Counted from the stretch's first letter, positions 45,445-56,320 are shown. The stretch is DNA of 64,000 nucleotides from Affinibrenneria salicis (GCF_008710095.1 NZ_VYKJ01000012.1:124001-188000), one strand, 5' to 3'. The notes: generated by a model not told the origin, from the sequence alone. Numbers and translations are program-made.

Positions 45445-46578
45445 ATGAAAAAGGTTCGTATTGGATTGATTGGCTCCGGCTATATCGGCCGCGCCCATGC
45501 CATCGCTTATGCGCAGGCGCCTGTGGTGTTCACGCTGCGCGGACAGTTGGTTAAAGCGATGCTGGCGGAAACGACGGCGGAATATGCCGCACAGCAGGCG
45601 CAAACGCTGGGCTTTCAGCGCTCGACCGGCGACTGGCGCGAGCTGGTCGCCGACCCGGAGATCGATGTGGTGGATATCTGCTCCCCTAATTTCCTGCATA
45701 AGGAGATGGCGCTGGCGGCGATTCGCCACGGTAAGCATGTGTACGCCGAGAAGCCGCTGGCGCTCAACGCCGCCGACGCGCGGGAAATGGTGGACGCCGC
45801 CCGTCAGGCGGGCGTGAAAACGCTGGTCGGTTTTAACTATATGAAGAATCCGACGGCGAAGCTGGCAAAGGAGATTATCTCCGGCGGCGAGATTGGCGAC
45901 GTGGTCCACTTCTACGGCACCCATAATGAAGACTACATGGCGGATCCGCTGGCGCCGATCCACTGGCATTGTTTTAAAGAGACGGCCGGGCTGGGCGCGC
46001 TGGGCGATCTGGCCGCGCATATTGTCAATATGGCGCACTATCTGGTGGGCGACATCGCCAGCGTTTGCGGCGATCTGCAGACTGTGATCGGGCAGCGACC
46101 GAAAAGCGCCGGATCGGCGCACATGGCGGCGGTGGAAAACGAAGATCAGGCGCACGCCATGCTGCGCTTCGCCGGCGGAGCCCGCGGCCTGATCGAAACC
46201 TCGCGCATCGCCTGCGGGCGAAAAATGGGCTTGAGCTGGTTGGTGACGGGCACCCGGGGCGCGCTGAGCTTCACGCAGGAGAGAATGGCAGAACTGAAAC
46301 TGTTTCGCCAGGACGATCCCGCTAATCGCCAGGGTTTTCGCACTATATTGACCGGTCCTTTGCATCCCGATTATGCGCCGTTTTGTCAGGGCGCCGGCCA
46401 CGGCATCGGCTTTAACGACCAGAAGACCGTCGAGGCGCGCGACCTGATCGACGGCATCGCTGGCGATGCGCCGCTGTGGCCGGACTTTGAAGAAGGATGG
46501 AAGGTGTCTCGCGTGCTGGATGCCGTTGCGCTGTCGCATCAGGACGGGCGCTGGGTCGACGTTATCGAGATCGGCTAA
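45445..46578 (+). CDS. Gfo/Idh/MocA-family NAD(P)-dependent dehydrogenase
   Basis: 377 residues. N-terminal Rossmann motif VRIGLIGSGYIGRAHAIAYA, the VVDICSPNFLHKEMALAAI segment, the conserved EKP of HVYAEKPLALNAADA, and a C-terminal alpha/beta domain with the His of LGALGDLAAHIVNMAHYL. Members oxidise sugars, inositols or sugar acids (for example IolG and IolX). As the last gene of the RbsBAC-type operon it probably oxidises the imported compound. The substrate is unknown. Confidence 0.87.
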   Translation: MKKVRIGLIGSGYIGRAHAIAYAQAPVVFTLRGQLVKAMLAETTAEYAAQQAQTLGFQRSTGDWRELVADPEIDVVDICSPNFLHKEMALAAIRHGKHVYAEKPLALNAADAREMVDAARQAGVKTLVGFNYMKNPTAKLAKEIISGGEIGDVVHFYGTHNEDYMADPLAPIHWHCFKETAGLGALGDLAAHIVNMAHYLVGDIASVCGDLQTVIGQRPKSAGSAHMAAVENEDQAHAMLRFAGGARGLIETSRIACGRKMGLSWLVTGTRGALSFTQERMAELKLFRQDDPANRQGFRTILTGPLHPDYAPFCQGAGHGIGFNDQKTVEARDLIDGIAGDAPLWPDFEEGWKVSRVLDAVALSHQDGRWVDVIEIG

Positions 46579-46585
46579 CCGGTGG

Positions 46586-46608
46586 GCGCGGCGTGAGCGC
46601 CGCGCTTT
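46586..46608 (+). terminator. Possible terminator of the sugar ABC operon
   Basis: An 8-bp perfect stem GCGCGGCG/CGCCGCGC with loop TGAG lies 7 bp after the dehydrogenase stop. The T tail is only three bases, so termination may be partial or Rho-assisted. Confidence 0.4.
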
Positions 46609-46698
46609 GCCGGCCGCTGGCCGCCTTAACCGTGTTCTTTCCGTCGACGGCCAGCGTTTCCGTCTGGCCGCCGCCGTCACGCTCTGCGCGGTACGGCG

Positions 46699-47556
46699 TC
46701 ATTCGGGAATATGAATACTTTTTTTCATATTCTTCAGCCAGGTGACGATGGTAAAGGTCATGATGACCAGCAGCGCCCATGAACTCCACTTCCCGACGTG
46801 TACGATCGACCACGCGCCCATCTGATTCGGGTATTTCCAGATGCTGAAAAAAGTGCTGATGTTTTCGGCCAGCCAGATAAAGAAACCGATCAGGATAAAG
46901 GCCAACAGCAACGGCATCTTCCGCTCCCTGTCGTAAGGGGTAAAGATGACGGTGGCGCGGGCATAAAGCCCCAGCGCGGCGGCGGCGATATACCAGCGAT
47001 AGTCGCCGATGTAGTGGTGAGTGAAGAAGTTAACGTACACCAGCGTAGCGATTAACGCGGCCAGCCAGTAGGGCGGGTGATGGCGTATTTTTAAATCGAA
47101 CAGACGCCAGCACTGGATGATGTAGCTGCCGATAGAGGCGTACATAAAGCCGGCAAAAAGCGGAACGCCAAAGACCTTAGTCCAGGCGAAATCGGGGTAG
47201 GTCCAGGAGCGAATGCCGGAAGAGGTTTTGAACACTTCCAGCGCGAACCCGACGAGGTGAAACAGGGTGACGGCCTTTAGCTCATCCAGCGTTTCCAGCT
47301 TGCTGAAGATCATCCACGCCTGAATCAGCAGGGCGATGACCAACAGCAAATCATAGCGAGGAATCGACAGCCAGCCGGCTTTGGGCACGGTAAACACGGC
47401 AAGAAAAAACAGGCCGACAAAAATACAGGCCCTGGCTTCTTTAACGCCAAAATAAAAAAACTCGACGCAAAATCGACGCCAGCCCTGCAGAGAATGATGT
47501 GTTTTCGTTTGATATTGCTGCAGAAAATGCTGATCCAGTGCTTGCAGTAACTTCAT
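46699..47556 (-). CDS. DUF817-family integral membrane protein
   Basis: 285 residues with about eight to nine membrane segments and DUF817 hallmarks: FYFGVKEARACIFVGLFF, HLVGFALEVFKTSSGIRSW, YPDFAWTKVFGVPLFAGFMY, YIIQCWRLFDLKIRHHPPYW and NFFTHHYIGDYRWYIAAAAL. The conserved His pairs are all retained. No function is established for the family. It lies directly after pta on the same strand but beyond a strong terminator. In Salmonella and E. coli yfcC occupies this neighbourhood; here it is absent. Confidence 0.85.
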   Translation of the reverse strand: MKLLQALDQHFLQQYQTKTHHSLQGWRRFCVEFFYFGVKEARACIFVGLFFLAVFTVPKAGWLSIPRYDLLLVIALLIQAWMIFSKLETLDELKAVTLFHLVGFALEVFKTSSGIRSWTYPDFAWTKVFGVPLFAGFMYASIGSYIIQCWRLFDLKIRHHPPYWLAALIATLVYVNFFTHHYIGDYRWYIAAAALGLYARATVIFTPYDRERKMPLLLAFILIGFFIWLAENISTFFSIWKYPNQMGAWSIVHVGKWSSWALLVIMTFTIVTWLKNMKKSIHIPE

Positions 47557-47596
47557 TGGGTATCCATAAATGTGTCGTGACGGCGGTCAGCGCGAT

Positions 47597-47625
47597 AAAA
47601 AACGCCAGCCTGTTTCAGGCTGGCG
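47597..47625 (-). terminator. Intrinsic terminator after pta
   Basis: Read on the minus strand: a 10-bp perfect stem CGCCAGCCTG/CAGGCTGGCG with an AAA loop, followed by six T. It ends the ackA-pta transcript 37 bp after the pta stop and separates it from the DUF817 gene. Confidence 0.88.
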
Positions 47626-47661
47626 CGACGGGTGACCATATTGGTCGGAGAAACAGCGGCC

Positions 47662-49800
47662 TTAGAGCTGGGTCGCCTGAATCGCCGTCAATGCAACGGT
47701 GTACACGATGTCATCGACCAGCGCACCGCGCGACAGATCGTTAACCGGCTTACGCATACCCTGCAGCATCGGTCCGATGGAGATCAGATCGGCGGAACGC
47801 TGTACGGCTTTGTAAGTGGTGTTGCCGGTGTTCAGATCCGGGAAGATGAACACGGTCGCCTGGCCGGCAACCGGCGAATTCGGCGCTTTAGACTTCGCCA
47901 CATCGGCCATGATGGCGGCGTCGTACTGCAGCGGACCGTCGATGATCAGATCCGGACGTTTTTCCTGCGCCAGGCGGGTAGCCTCGCGCACTTTTTCCAC
48001 ATCGCTGCCTGCGCCGGAGTTACCGGTAGAGTAAGAGATCATGGCGACGCGCGGGTCGATGCCGAAAGCGCTGGCCGAGTCGGCGGACTGGATGGCGATT
48101 TCAGCCAGCTGTTCCGCCGTCGGGTCCGGGTTAATGGCGCAGTCGCCGTATACCAGTACCTGTTCAGGCAGCAGCATAAAGAAGACGGAAGAAACCAGCG
48201 AGCTGCCCGGCGCGGTTTTGATTAACTGCAGCGGCGGACGGATGGTGTTGGCGGTGGTGTGAACCGCGCCGGACACCAGACCGTCGACTTCGCCCTGTTC
48301 CAGCATCAGGGTGCCCAACACCACGTTGTCTTCCAGCTGTTCACGCGCAACGACTTCGGTCATGCCTTTGTTTTTGCGCAGTTCAACCAGACGCGGAACA
48401 TAACGTTCGCGCACGGCGATTGGATCGATGATTTCGATGCCTTTACCCAGCTCAACGCCCTGTACGGCGGCCACGCGCTGAATTTCATCCGGATTACCCA
48501 GCAGCACGCAGTGCGCGATGCCGCGTTCGGCGCAGATAGAGGCCGCTTTGACGGTACGCGGTTCGTCGCCTTCCGGCAGAACGATGCGTTTACCGGCTTT
48601 GCGCGCCAGTTCGGTCAGCTGATAGCGGAAGGCCGGCGGCGACAGGCGACGCGAACGTTCAGACGCCGCGCTCAGCGAATCGATCCACTGGCTGTCGATG
48701 TGGCGCGCCACGTATTCCTGCACTTTTTCCACACGTTCGCTGTCATCGGCCGGCACTTCGAGATTGAAGCTCTGCAGGCTGAGCGACGTCTGCCAGGTGT
48801 TGGTGTTCACCATGAATACCGGCAGGCCGGTCTGGAATGCGCGTTCGCACAGTTTGCCGATGCGCGGATCCATTTCGTAGCCGCCGGTCAGCAGCAGGGC
48901 GCCGATTTCCACGCCGTTCATCGCGGCCAGGCAGGCGGCGACCAGAACGTCGGGACGGTCGGCGGAAGTCACCAGCAGAGAGCCGGGACGGAAATGTTCC
49001 AGCATATGCGGAATGCTGCGCGCGCAGAACGTCACGGATTTAACCCGACGGGTGCGCAGGTCGCCTTCGTTGATGATGCGGGCGTCCAGGTGCTTCGCCA
49101 TATCGATCGCGCGGGTCGCGATCAGATCGAAGCTCCACGGCACGCAGCCCAGCACCGGCAGCGGGCTGTTGGCAAACAGCAGTTTCGGATCGATATTGGC
49201 GATGTTGGCTTTGCTGGAATCGTCAAAGATTTCCGACAGATCCGGACGGGTGCGGCCCTGTTCGTCAACCGGCGCGTTGAGTTTATTGATGATGACGCCG
49301 GTGATGTTTTTGTTTTTGCTGCCGCCGAAGCTGGAACGCGCCAGCTCGATACGTTCTTTCAATTGATCCGGCGAATCATTGCCCAGCGCCAGAACAAAGA
49401 CGATTTCCGCGTTCAGCGTCTTGGCGATTTCATAGTTCAGCGCGTTGGCGAACTGATGTTTGCGCGTCGGCACCAGACCTTCCACCAGAACCACTTCGGC
49501 GTCCTGGGTGTTTTCATGGTAGCGAGCGATGATCTCTTCCATCAGTACATCCTGCTGATTCGAACCCAGCAGGTTTTCCACGTGGTTTATATCCAGCGGC
49601 TCTGCGGCGGTGATGGCAGAGTTGGCGCGGATGATGGTGGTGGTTTGATCGGGAGCGTTGCTGCCGGAGCGCGGCTGAGCGATCGGTTTGAATACGCTCA
49701 GGCGAACGCCTTTTTGTTCCATGGCGCGAATGACACCCAGGCTGACGCTCGTCAGACCAACGCTGGTGCCAGTGGGGATCAACATGATTGTACGGGACAC
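47662..49800 (-). CDS. pta: Phosphate acetyltransferase
   Basis: Converts acetyl-CoA and phosphate to acetyl phosphate in overflow and fermentative acetate formation. It is 712 residues, the long enterobacterial type: an N-terminal P-loop-like domain ([20 protein letters not shown]), a central DRTGG domain ([20 protein letters not shown]), and the C-terminal catalytic domain from about residue 390 ([36 protein letters not shown]). The start is GTG, as in E. coli, preceded by AGAGG. It follows ackA, with a hairpin terminator in the 75-bp gap. Confidence 0.97.
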   Translation of the reverse strand: MSRTIMLIPTGTSVGLTSVSLGVIRAMEQKGVRLSVFKPIAQPRSGSNAPDQTTTIIRANSAITAAEPLDINHVENLLGSNQQDVLMEEIIARYHENTQDAEVVLVEGLVPTRKHQFANALNYEIAKTLNAEIVFVLALGNDSPDQLKERIELARSSFGGSKNKNITGVIINKLNAPVDEQGRTRPDLSEIFDDSSKANIANIDPKLLFANSPLPVLGCVPWSFDLIATRAIDMAKHLDARIINEGDLRTRRVKSVTFCARSIPHMLEHFRPGSLLVTSADRPDVLVAACLAAMNGVEIGALLLTGGYEMDPRIGKLCERAFQTGLPVFMVNTNTWQTSLSLQSFNLEVPADDSERVEKVQEYVARHIDSQWIDSLSAASERSRRLSPPAFRYQLTELARKAGKRIVLPEGDEPRTVKAASICAERGIAHCVLLGNPDEIQRVAAVQGVELGKGIEIIDPIAVRERYVPRLVELRKNKGMTEVVAREQLEDNVVLGTLMLEQGEVDGLVSGAVHTTANTIRPPLQLIKTAPGSSLVSSVFFMLLPEQVLVYGDCAINPDPTAEQLAEIAIQSADSASAFGIDPRVAMISYSTGNSGAGSDVEKVREATRLAQEKRPDLIIDGPLQYDAAIMADVAKSKAPNSPVAGQATVFIFPDLNTGNTTYKAVQRSADLISIGPMLQGMRKPVNDLSRGALVDDIVYTVALTAIQATQL

Positions 49801-49831
49801 GGCTAAACCTCTTTACGGTTGCTCGTTAGTC

Positions 49832-49866
49832 AAAAACGACACCGTCAGCCTGGGCTGACGGTGTCG
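49832..49866 (-). terminator. Hairpin terminator/attenuator between ackA and pta
   Basis: On the minus strand a 13-bp perfect stem (CGACACCGTCAGC/GCTGACGGTGTCG) with a CCAG loop is followed by five T. It would end most ackA transcripts before pta, so pta is likely set by readthrough or a second promoter. This gives unequal expression of the two enzymes. Confidence 0.85.
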
Positions 49867-49875
49867 GGGATTATT

Positions 49876-51078
49876 TTACGCGGTCAGACGGAGGGCGTCT
49901 TGGGCGATAACCAATTCTTCGTTGGTTGGGATCACCAGCGCCGGGCGGCTGCCGTCTTTGGCGATATTGCCGCCGTTGCCAAAGCGGGCGGCCAGGTTGC
50001 GTTCATGATCGGCGGCAAAGCCCAGCAGACCCAGACTATTCAGCGTCAGTTCACGCATATTGGCCGCGTTTTCACCAATGCCGCCGGTGAAGATAATCGC
50101 GTCCAGACGGCCTTCCATCAGCGCGCTGTATGCGCCGATGTATTTGGCCAGTCGATGACAAAAGACTTTCATCGCCCGGCTGGCGTCGTCTTTGGTGGTG
50201 TAGTTTTCTTCCACGTAGCGGAAGTCGCTGGTGACTTCGGTCAGACCCTGCAGACCGGACTCTTTGGTCAGCAGTTTGTTGATCTGATCTACGCTCATGC
50301 CCAGAGAATCATGCAGATGGAATACGATCGCCGGATCGATGTCGCCGCTGCGCGTTCCCATAACCAGACCTTCCAGCGGGGTCAGACCCATAGAGGTATC
50401 GACGCATTTCCCATTGCGCACGGCCGTTACGGAACCGCCGTTGCCCAGATGGCAGGTAATGATGTTCAGTTCGTCAACCGGCTTGTTCAGCGCTTTGGCC
50501 GCCTGCTGAGTCACATAGAAGTGGCTGGTGCCGTGGGCGCCGTAGCGACGGATGTGGTGGTCTTTATACAGATTGTACGGCAGCGCATAAAGGTAGGCTT
50601 CTTCCGTCATGGTCTGATGGAACGCGGTATCGAATACGGCCACGTTCTTGTCTTTCAGCGTCGGGAAGGATTTCATCGCTTCGGCGATACCGATCAGGTG
50701 CGCCGGGTTATGCAGAGGTGCAAAAGGAACGGAATCTTTGATACCCTGCAGGACATCGTCGTTGATTACGGCTGACTGGGTAAATTTCTCACCGCCGTGA
50801 ACGATACGGTGGCCGATAGCGACCAGTTGAGCAGAAAGTTCAGGCTTCTGCGCCAGAATGGTGTTAACGATGAAGTTGAGTGCTTCGCTGTGGGCGGCAC
50901 CGGCGCCGAGTGCGGACTCCTGTTTGCCGCCATCGATCTTCCACTTGATGCGCGCTTCAGGAAGGTGAAAACACTCGGCCAGACCAGACAGGTGTTCTTC
51001 GCCGTTGGTCGCGTCAATGATGGCAAACTTGAGGGATGAGCTGCCACAGTTAAGAACCAGTACTAACTTACTCGACAT
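49876..51078 (-). CDS. ackA: Acetate kinase
   Basis: Converts acetyl phosphate and ADP to acetate and ATP. It is 400 residues, matching E. coli. Signature 1 [16 protein letters not shown] (about 5-20) and signature 2 [12 protein letters not shown], the phosphate loop [20 protein letters not shown], and the adenosine-binding [14 protein letters not shown] are all present. The 404-bp region to yfbV (51079-51482) holds the divergent promoters; I could not place FNR or ArcA sites with confidence. Confidence 0.97.
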   Translation of the reverse strand: MSSKLVLVLNCGSSSLKFAIIDATNGEEHLSGLAECFHLPEARIKWKIDGGKQESALGAGAAHSEALNFIVNTILAQKPELSAQLVAIGHRIVHGGEKFTQSAVINDDVLQGIKDSVPFAPLHNPAHLIGIAEAMKSFPTLKDKNVAVFDTAFHQTMTEEAYLYALPYNLYKDHHIRRYGAHGTSHFYVTQQAAKALNKPVDELNIITCHLGNGGSVTAVRNGKCVDTSMGLTPLEGLVMGTRSGDIDPAIVFHLHDSLGMSVDQINKLLTKESGLQGLTEVTSDFRYVEENYTTKDDASRAMKVFCHRLAKYIGAYSALMEGRLDAIIFTGGIGENAANMRELTLNSLGLLGFAADHERNLAARFGNGGNIAKDGSRPALVIPTNEELVIAQDALRLTA

Positions 51079-51482
51079 GGAAGTACCTACTTGTTATACA
51101 GGGTTAAAAAATGTCGGCAAATCCAGCATAGCGCAGACATCTGCTGACATTTATGATTAACGTCATGGTCTGGCGCATATGACCAGACATAACGACGAAA
51201 AAGTGCCAGATTTCCCGGCTAATATTACGTAACTTATAGACGAAACACACGTTACGATAACGATAGGTCATTACCCTGGTGAAGTATGTGTGTTTTCATG
51301 TTTGCTCGGCTGGCGGCAGAGGGAGATTTCAGCGCCTTAACGGCATGATTACCCTGCGGCCAAAAGGCCGGACTAGGATACCGATAGCCCAGATTAAATA
51401 CAAAATATTTTTTAACATTATAAAAATTAGTTGTTGGTTTATACGGGAATTTTATTTTTTACATAAGAAGTTGAGGTCAGCC

Positions 51483-51938
51483 ATGGCGACAAAACCTACC
51501 GGGTCGGTTAGCTGGTTCCGTTTATTCCAGCACGGTCAGCGCTATATGAAAACCTGGCCGTCAGACAAACGCCTGGCGCCGGTCTTCCCGGAAAACCGGG
51601 TGGCGAAGGCCACGCAGTTTGGCGTGCGCATTATGCCGCCGCTGGCCATTTTTACGCTTACCTGGCAGATCGCGCTGGGCGGCCACCTGGGCCCGGCCAT
51701 CGCCACCGCGCTATTTGCCTGCAGCCTGCCGATGCAGGGCCTGTGGTGGCTGGGGCGCCGCGCCGTCACCCCGCTTCCCCCTTCTTTATTACAATGGTTC
51801 CATGATATCCGCCATAAGCTGCTGGAAGCCGGACAGGCGCTGGCGCCGCTGGAAGAAGCGCCGACCTACCAGTCGCTGGCCGACGTGCTGCGGCGCGCCT
51901 TTAAACAGCTGGATAAAACGTTTCTGGATGATTTGTAA
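51483..51938 (+). CDS. yfbV: YfbV (UPF0208) membrane protein
   Basis: 151 residues, the same as E. coli YfbV, with two membrane segments (about 47-65 and 70-85, [17 protein letters not shown] and [20 protein letters not shown]) and a C-terminal cytoplasmic helix. In E. coli it has been linked to insulation between the Ter and Left macrodomains of the chromosome. ATG 51483 follows GAGG. It is divergent from ackA as in E. coli. Confidence 0.93.
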   Translation: MATKPTGSVSWFRLFQHGQRYMKTWPSDKRLAPVFPENRVAKATQFGVRIMPPLAIFTLTWQIALGGHLGPAIATALFACSLPMQGLWWLGRRAVTPLPPSLLQWFHDIRHKLLEAGQALAPLEEAPTYQSLADVLRRAFKQLDKTFLDDL

Positions 51939-51964
51939 GCATTTTTATGCTTTATTGTCACATG

Positions 51965-52302
51965 CTCTAACTAATTCTGGCTGTGGGACAAAATGTTCCC
52001 GTTTTGCACAACGCCACGTGTCGACCCGGTATGGGCGAGGCGCATGAATGCGTCCCGTAACGCGACAAGCGAGGGGCAAGTCCGACGGGGACAACTTTGT
52101 CCAGCCAGCGGCTGGCCTCTGTGGGGCAAGGTGTTTGTCATTAATCCTGGTGTGCTTACACAGGTATACGTGATTCGGGCGACAAATCCGTCGGGAGCGG
52201 AGTTGAACGCCGTTGGCCGCGCCCCGCACGGGTAGGCCCAGGGACGGGACGAATAATTGAGCGCAGCCGATGCACCTGCAACCTGAAGTATAACGAGTAT
52301 TC
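51965..52302 (+). repeat. Palindromic dispersed repeat, copy C (long form, degenerate left end)
   Basis: The right end GATGCACCTGCAACCTGAAG plus TATAACGAGTAT matches the element terminus well. The left end (TGCTCTAACTAATTCTGGCT) is degenerate. The inside shares TTTGTCCAGCCAGCGGCTGG, a GTGATTCGGGCGACAAA stretch and GTTGAACGCCGTTGGC with copy B2 read on the opposite strand, so B2 and C belong to one longer subfamily. It fills most of the 570-bp gap between yfbV and yfbU; the remainder to 52508 has GC-rich palindromes and no gene. Confidence 0.65.
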
Positions 52303-52508
52303 CGTCTGGCCTCTTTCGGGCGGCCGGAGTATCTGCCGCCCGAAAGAGGCCGGACGGCGCGGCGGGAAACGGCGTTTCCCGCCGCGCTAAGGCAATGCAA
52401 TGGCTGGCATCGGTCTCACTCCCTGTTGGCGTGCGCGATGCGGCAAAACCCCTATGTCGATAACGTGAATAACGCGGCGCATGCCGATATGAGGTTCAGG
52501 AGAGCACC

Positions 52509-53003
52509 ATGGAAATGACCAATGCCCAGAGATTGATCCTTTCAAACCAGTATAAAATGATGACGATGCTCGATCCGGATAATGCGGAACGATACCGGCG
52601 GCTGCAGACCATTGTGGAACGCGGCTATGGCCTGCAGATGCGCGAGCTGGATCACGAGTTCGGCGAACTGAGCGAAGAGGTGTGCCGCGACATCATCAAT
52701 ATTATGGAGATGTACCACGCGCTGCAGGTATCCTGGGATAATCTGAAAGACAAGCCGGATATTGACCAGCGTCGTCTGGTGTTTCTTGGCTTCGACGCCG
52801 CCACCGAGGCGCGCTATCTGGGCTTTGTCCGTTTCATGGTTCATATAGAAGGGCGCTATACGCAATTTGACGCCGGCACGCACGGTTTCAACGCGCAGAC
52901 CAAAATGTGGGAAAAATATGGGCGTATGCTGGCGGCCTGGCAGCTCTGCCCGCGTCAATATCATCTGAGCGCGGTGGAAATTGCGCAGATTATCAACGCC
53001 TGA
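52509..53003 (+). CDS. yfbU: YfbU (UPF0304) protein
   Basis: 164 residues, the E. coli length, all-helical and acidic: [40 protein letters not shown] and [17 protein letters not shown]. It is a conserved cytoplasmic protein of uncertain function (overproduction has been linked to growth arrest in E. coli). It is followed 74 bp later by yfbT. Confidence 0.95.
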   Translation: MEMTNAQRLILSNQYKMMTMLDPDNAERYRRLQTIVERGYGLQMRELDHEFGELSEEVCRDIINIMEMYHALQVSWDNLKDKPDIDQRRLVFLGFDAATEARYLGFVRFMVHIEGRYTQFDAGTHGFNAQTKMWEKYGRMLAAWQLCPRQYHLSAVEIAQIINA

Positions 53004-53077
53004 TCTTCCCGTCGTCTTTCCAGGCGCGGCGCCAGCCGGAGGCGCGACGGGATAATCACCAATTGAAGGAGTGTCTT

Positions 53078-53731
53078 GTGGAGTGTAAAGGTTTTTTGTT
53101 TGATCTGGATGGAACGTTGGTTGACTCGTTGCCGGCGGTTGAGCGGGCGTGGGTTAACTGGGCGCATCGGCGCGATATCGATCCAAAGGAAGTGCTGGCG
53201 TTTATCCACGGTAAACAGGCCATTACCTCGCTGCGACACTTTATGCAGGGCGAGAGTGAGGAGACCATTCAGCGGGAATTCGTCGAGCTGGAAAAGACCG
53301 AAGCGCAAGATACGCGCGGCGTGGTGGCGCTGCCGGGCGTGATGGCGCTGCTGCAGCGGCTGGATCAACTGTCTATTCCGTGGGCGATCGTGACATCGGG
53401 GACGGTGCCGATCGCCCATGCGCGCCATCGCGCGGGGCAGTTGCCTCAGCCCGCGGTGTTTATTACCGCCGAGCAGGTGGTGAAGGGCAAACCGTTTCCG
53501 GACGCCTACCTGCTCGGCGCGCGCAGCCTGGGCCTGCAGCCGGCGGAGTGCGTGGTGGTGGAGGACGCGCCGGCGGGAATTCGTTCCGGTCTGGCGGCCG
53601 GCTGCCAGGTGATTGCGGTTAATGCGCCGGCGGATACGCCGGAGCTGGCGCAGGTCGATCTGGTTCTTCAGTCGCTGAGCCAAATCCGCGTCGGGACAAG
53701 CGAGCGGGGCGCGACTATCGCCCTGAACTGA
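53078..53731 (+). CDS. yfbT: HAD-family sugar phosphatase YfbT (HxpA)
   Basis: 217 residues. The HAD motifs are all visible: motif I FLFDLDGTLVDS (nucleophile Asp9, Asp11), motif II Thr in AIVTSGTVPIA, Lys of VVKGKPFPDAYLLGA, and motif IV VVVEDAPAGIRSGLAAGCQV. It dephosphorylates small sugar phosphates. The start is GTG 53078, supported by AAGGAG six bases upstream; longer in-frame starts lack a ribosome-binding site. Confidence 0.93.
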   Translation: MECKGFLFDLDGTLVDSLPAVERAWVNWAHRRDIDPKEVLAFIHGKQAITSLRHFMQGESEETIQREFVELEKTEAQDTRGVVALPGVMALLQRLDQLSIPWAIVTSGTVPIAHARHRAGQLPQPAVFITAEQVVKGKPFPDAYLLGARSLGLQPAECVVVEDAPAGIRSGLAAGCQVIAVNAPADTPELAQVDLVLQSLSQIRVGTSERGATIALN

Positions 53732-53776
53732 ATTTGGTCTAACTATTTGATAAAAGCCTAACTAAATATGATTCAG

Positions 53777-53799
53777 CCCCGCGTCAGCGGGGTTTTTTT
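53777..53799 (+). terminator. Intrinsic terminator between yfbT and yfbS
   Basis: Stem CCCCGC/GCGGGG with loop GTCA is followed by seven T, 45 bp after the yfbT stop. It separates the phosphatase transcript from yfbS. Confidence 0.85.
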
Positions 53800-53856
53800 A
53801 TGGCATCCTTGCCGCCATGTACTCACCCGATTCACCTTGCTATCAGGGGAAACGTT

Positions 53857-55689
53857 TTGAACAGCGAACTTCTCTGGGTATTGGCCCTGCTGCTGATCGC
53901 CATTGTCTTATTTGCCACCAATAAGCTGCGTATGGACGTGGTGGCGCTATTGGTCATTGTGGCCTTTGTCCTGAGCGGCACGCTGACGCTGCCCGAGGCG
54001 CTGATGGGGTTCAGCGATCCCAACGTGATCCTGATTGCGGCGCTGTTCGTGATTGGCGAAGGTCTGGTGCGCACCGGCGTCGCGTACCAGGTCGGCGACT
54101 GGCTGGTGCGCGTGGCGGGCAGCAATGAAACCCGGATGCTGGTTTACCTGATGGTGACGGTCACCGCGCTGGGCGCGTTTATGAGCTCTACCGGCGTGGT
54201 GGCGATCTTTATCCCGGTGGTGCTGAGCGTCTGCGCGCGCATGAAAATATCGCCGGGCAAGCTAATGATGCCGCTCAGCTTCGCCGGGCTGATCAGCGGG
54301 ATGATGACGCTGGTGGCCACGCCGCCCAATATGGTGGTCAGCAGCGAGTTGATGCGCGAAGGGTTGCCGGGACTGAGTTTTTTCAGCGTGACGCCCGTCG
54401 GCCTGGTTGTGCTGCTGCTGGGCGTCGGCTATATGCTGGTCGCGCGCTACTGGCTTGGCAACAGCAGTGAGGATGACGATAAGGGCGCCTGGCGGCGGCG
54501 AACATTTCGCGACCTGATTCGCGATTACCGGCTGACCGGCCGGGCGCGCCGGCTGGCGATACTGGCCGGTTCGCCGCTGATTGGCCAGCGGCTGGACGAT
54601 TTACGCCTGCGTAAACGCTACGGCGCCAATGTCGTCGGCATCGAGCGCTGGCGCAAGTTTCGCCGCGTGATGATCGGCGTGGCAGGCAATACTGAACTGC
54701 GGCAGAATGACGTGCTGTTGATCGATATGTCCGCCTCGGATGTCGACCTGCGCGAGTTTTGCAGCGTGCAGCGGCTGGAGCCGATGGTGCTGCGCGGCGA
54801 ATATTTCTCTGAGCAGGCGCGCGATGTCGGCATGGCCGAAGTGTCGCTGATCCCGGACTCCGAACTGTTGGGCAGGACGCTGTATGAGGTAGGGTTCCGC
54901 AGCCGTTACGGGCTGAGCGTGGTTGGCATCCGCCGCAACGGCGAGGCGATGGACGGCAAGCTGGCGGATGAACCGCTGCTGCTGGGCGATATTTTGCTGG
55001 TCATCGGCGACTGGCGTATGATTCGGCAGCTGCACATGCAGAAAAATGATTTTATCCTGCTCAATCTGCCCGCCGAGGTGGACGATGTGGCGCCGGCGAT
55101 CAGTCAGGCGCCGCATGCGCTATTCTGCCTGGCGCTGATGGTCGCCATGATGCTGACGGATGAAGTGCCCAACGCGATGGCGGCGATCATCGCCTGCCTG
55201 TTGATGGGAAAATTCCGCTGTATCGATATGGAAAGCGCCTATCGCGCCATTCACTGGCCCAGCCTGATTCTGATCGTCGGGATGATGCCGTTCGCGCTGG
55301 CGTTGCAAAAAACGGGCGGGGTGGCGCTGATCGTCAGCGGGCTGATGGACGTAGCCGGCGACGCCGGGCCGCGCGTCATGCTGGTCTGCCTGTTCGTGCT
55401 GTGCGCGGCTATCGGTCTGTTTATCTCCAACACCGCCACGGCGGTGTTAATGGCGCCGATCGCTATCGCCGCCGCGAAACAAATGGCCGTGTCGCCATAC
55501 CCGTTTGCGCTGATCATCGCTATTGCGGCGTCGGCCGCGTTTATGACGCCGGTGTCATCGCCGGTCAACACGCTGGTGCTGGGGCCGGGCCGCTACAAAT
55601 TCGGCGATTTCGTCATCGTCGGCGTGCCCTTTACCTTTCTGGTGATGCTGGTCAGCGTGGTGGTGGTGCCGTGGCTGTACCCATTCTGA
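53857..55689 (+). CDS. yfbS: SLC13/DASS-type transporter with RCK/TrkA-C domains, YfbS
   Basis: 610 residues, exactly the E. coli length when the TTG at 53857 is used (AGGGGA six bases before it). Layout: about five N-terminal membrane segments, a central cytoplasmic part with two TrkA_C (RCK_C) domains (about 205-290 and 300-395; [20 protein letters not shown] and [20 protein letters not shown]), then about six more segments. It belongs to the CitMHS/divalent-anion symporter group. The anion is unknown; sulfate-type ions are possible. Confidence 0.93.
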   Translation: MNSELLWVLALLLIAIVLFATNKLRMDVVALLVIVAFVLSGTLTLPEALMGFSDPNVILIAALFVIGEGLVRTGVAYQVGDWLVRVAGSNETRMLVYLMVTVTALGAFMSSTGVVAIFIPVVLSVCARMKISPGKLMMPLSFAGLISGMMTLVATPPNMVVSSELMREGLPGLSFFSVTPVGLVVLLLGVGYMLVARYWLGNSSEDDDKGAWRRRTFRDLIRDYRLTGRARRLAILAGSPLIGQRLDDLRLRKRYGANVVGIERWRKFRRVMIGVAGNTELRQNDVLLIDMSASDVDLREFCSVQRLEPMVLRGEYFSEQARDVGMAEVSLIPDSELLGRTLYEVGFRSRYGLSVVGIRRNGEAMDGKLADEPLLLGDILLVIGDWRMIRQLHMQKNDFILLNLPAEVDDVAPAISQAPHALFCLALMVAMMLTDEVPNAMAAIIACLLMGKFRCIDMESAYRAIHWPSLILIVGMMPFALALQKTGGVALIVSGLMDVAGDAGPRVMLVCLFVLCAAIGLFISNTATAVLMAPIAIAAAKQMAVSPYPFALIIAIAASAAFMTPVSSPVNTLVLGPGRYKFGDFVIVGVPFTFLVMLVSVVVVPWLYPF

Positions 55690-55720
55690 GGCGTCGCGGG
55701 CGCGGCGCCTGGCTGGCGGT

Positions 55721-56320
55721 TTATAGCGGCGTATCCTGGCTGATTTCGTCCAGCGACAGGCTGAAGCTGGGGATAAACACCGTCATAAAGTAGTCCATCT
55801 CCGGGCTGCTGCGCTGCTGCAGGGTTTTCTCCAGCCGCGCGCGCGCCAGGGTGAACTCCTTGTTGCCGGCGGAGAGTTCTTCCAGGCATTTGAGGTAGGC
55901 GCACAGCGCGTCGGCCTGCTTTACCACCGCATGTTCTTCTTCGTTGCTGAACCGTTCGTCCAGCAGCAGCAGGTAATCCTGCTGCAGCTCCTGCGGCAGC
56001 ATGTCGATCAGCTTCTGCCGGGCTATTTTCTCGATCTTTTTATATTCATGCGCGATTTGTTCGTTGTAATACTTGACCGGCGTCGGCATATCGCCGGTCA
56101 TCACTTCGCTGGCGTCATGGTACATGGCCAGCAGCGCGATGCGCTCGGCGTTCAGATTGCCGTTGAATTTGCGGTTTTTAATCACCGCCAGCGCATGGGC
56201 GACAAAGGCGACCTGCAGGCTGTGCTCGGAGACATTTTCCGTGCGGACATTGCGCATCAGCGGCCAGCGGTTGATGAGTTTCAGACGGGACAGATGGGCA
56301 AAAAAGTGACTCTGATTCAT
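55721..56320 (-). CDS. yfbR: 5'-deoxynucleotidase YfbR
   Basis: 199 residues, HD-domain phosphohydrolase. The metal ligands His33 (NVSEHSLQV), His68 and Asp69 ([12 protein letters not shown]) and the later Asp of [11 protein letters not shown] match E. coli YfbR, which dephosphorylates deoxyribonucleoside 5'-monophosphates, including dUMP-forming steps of thymidylate supply. It is convergent with yfbS. Confidence 0.96.
   Translation of the reverse strand: MNQSHFFAHLSRLKLINRWPLMRNVRTENVSEHSLQVAFVAHALAVIKNRKFNGNLNAERIALLAMYHDASEVMTGDMPTPVKYYNEQIAHEYKKIEKIARQKLIDMLPQELQQDYLLLLDERFSNEEEHAVVKQADALCAYLKCLEELSAGNKEFTLARARLEKTLQQRSSPEMDYFMTVFIPSFSLSLDEISQDTPL

Noticed and set aside
48259..49806. Long open frame antisense to pta (over 500 codons)
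   Set aside because: It mirrors the pta coding frame in GC-rich DNA; composition is His/Arg/Gln/Phe-rich without any domain. pta itself is unambiguous. The same applies to long antisense frames over hutH (629-1798), purF (13477-14640), nuoC (61391-63082) and others.
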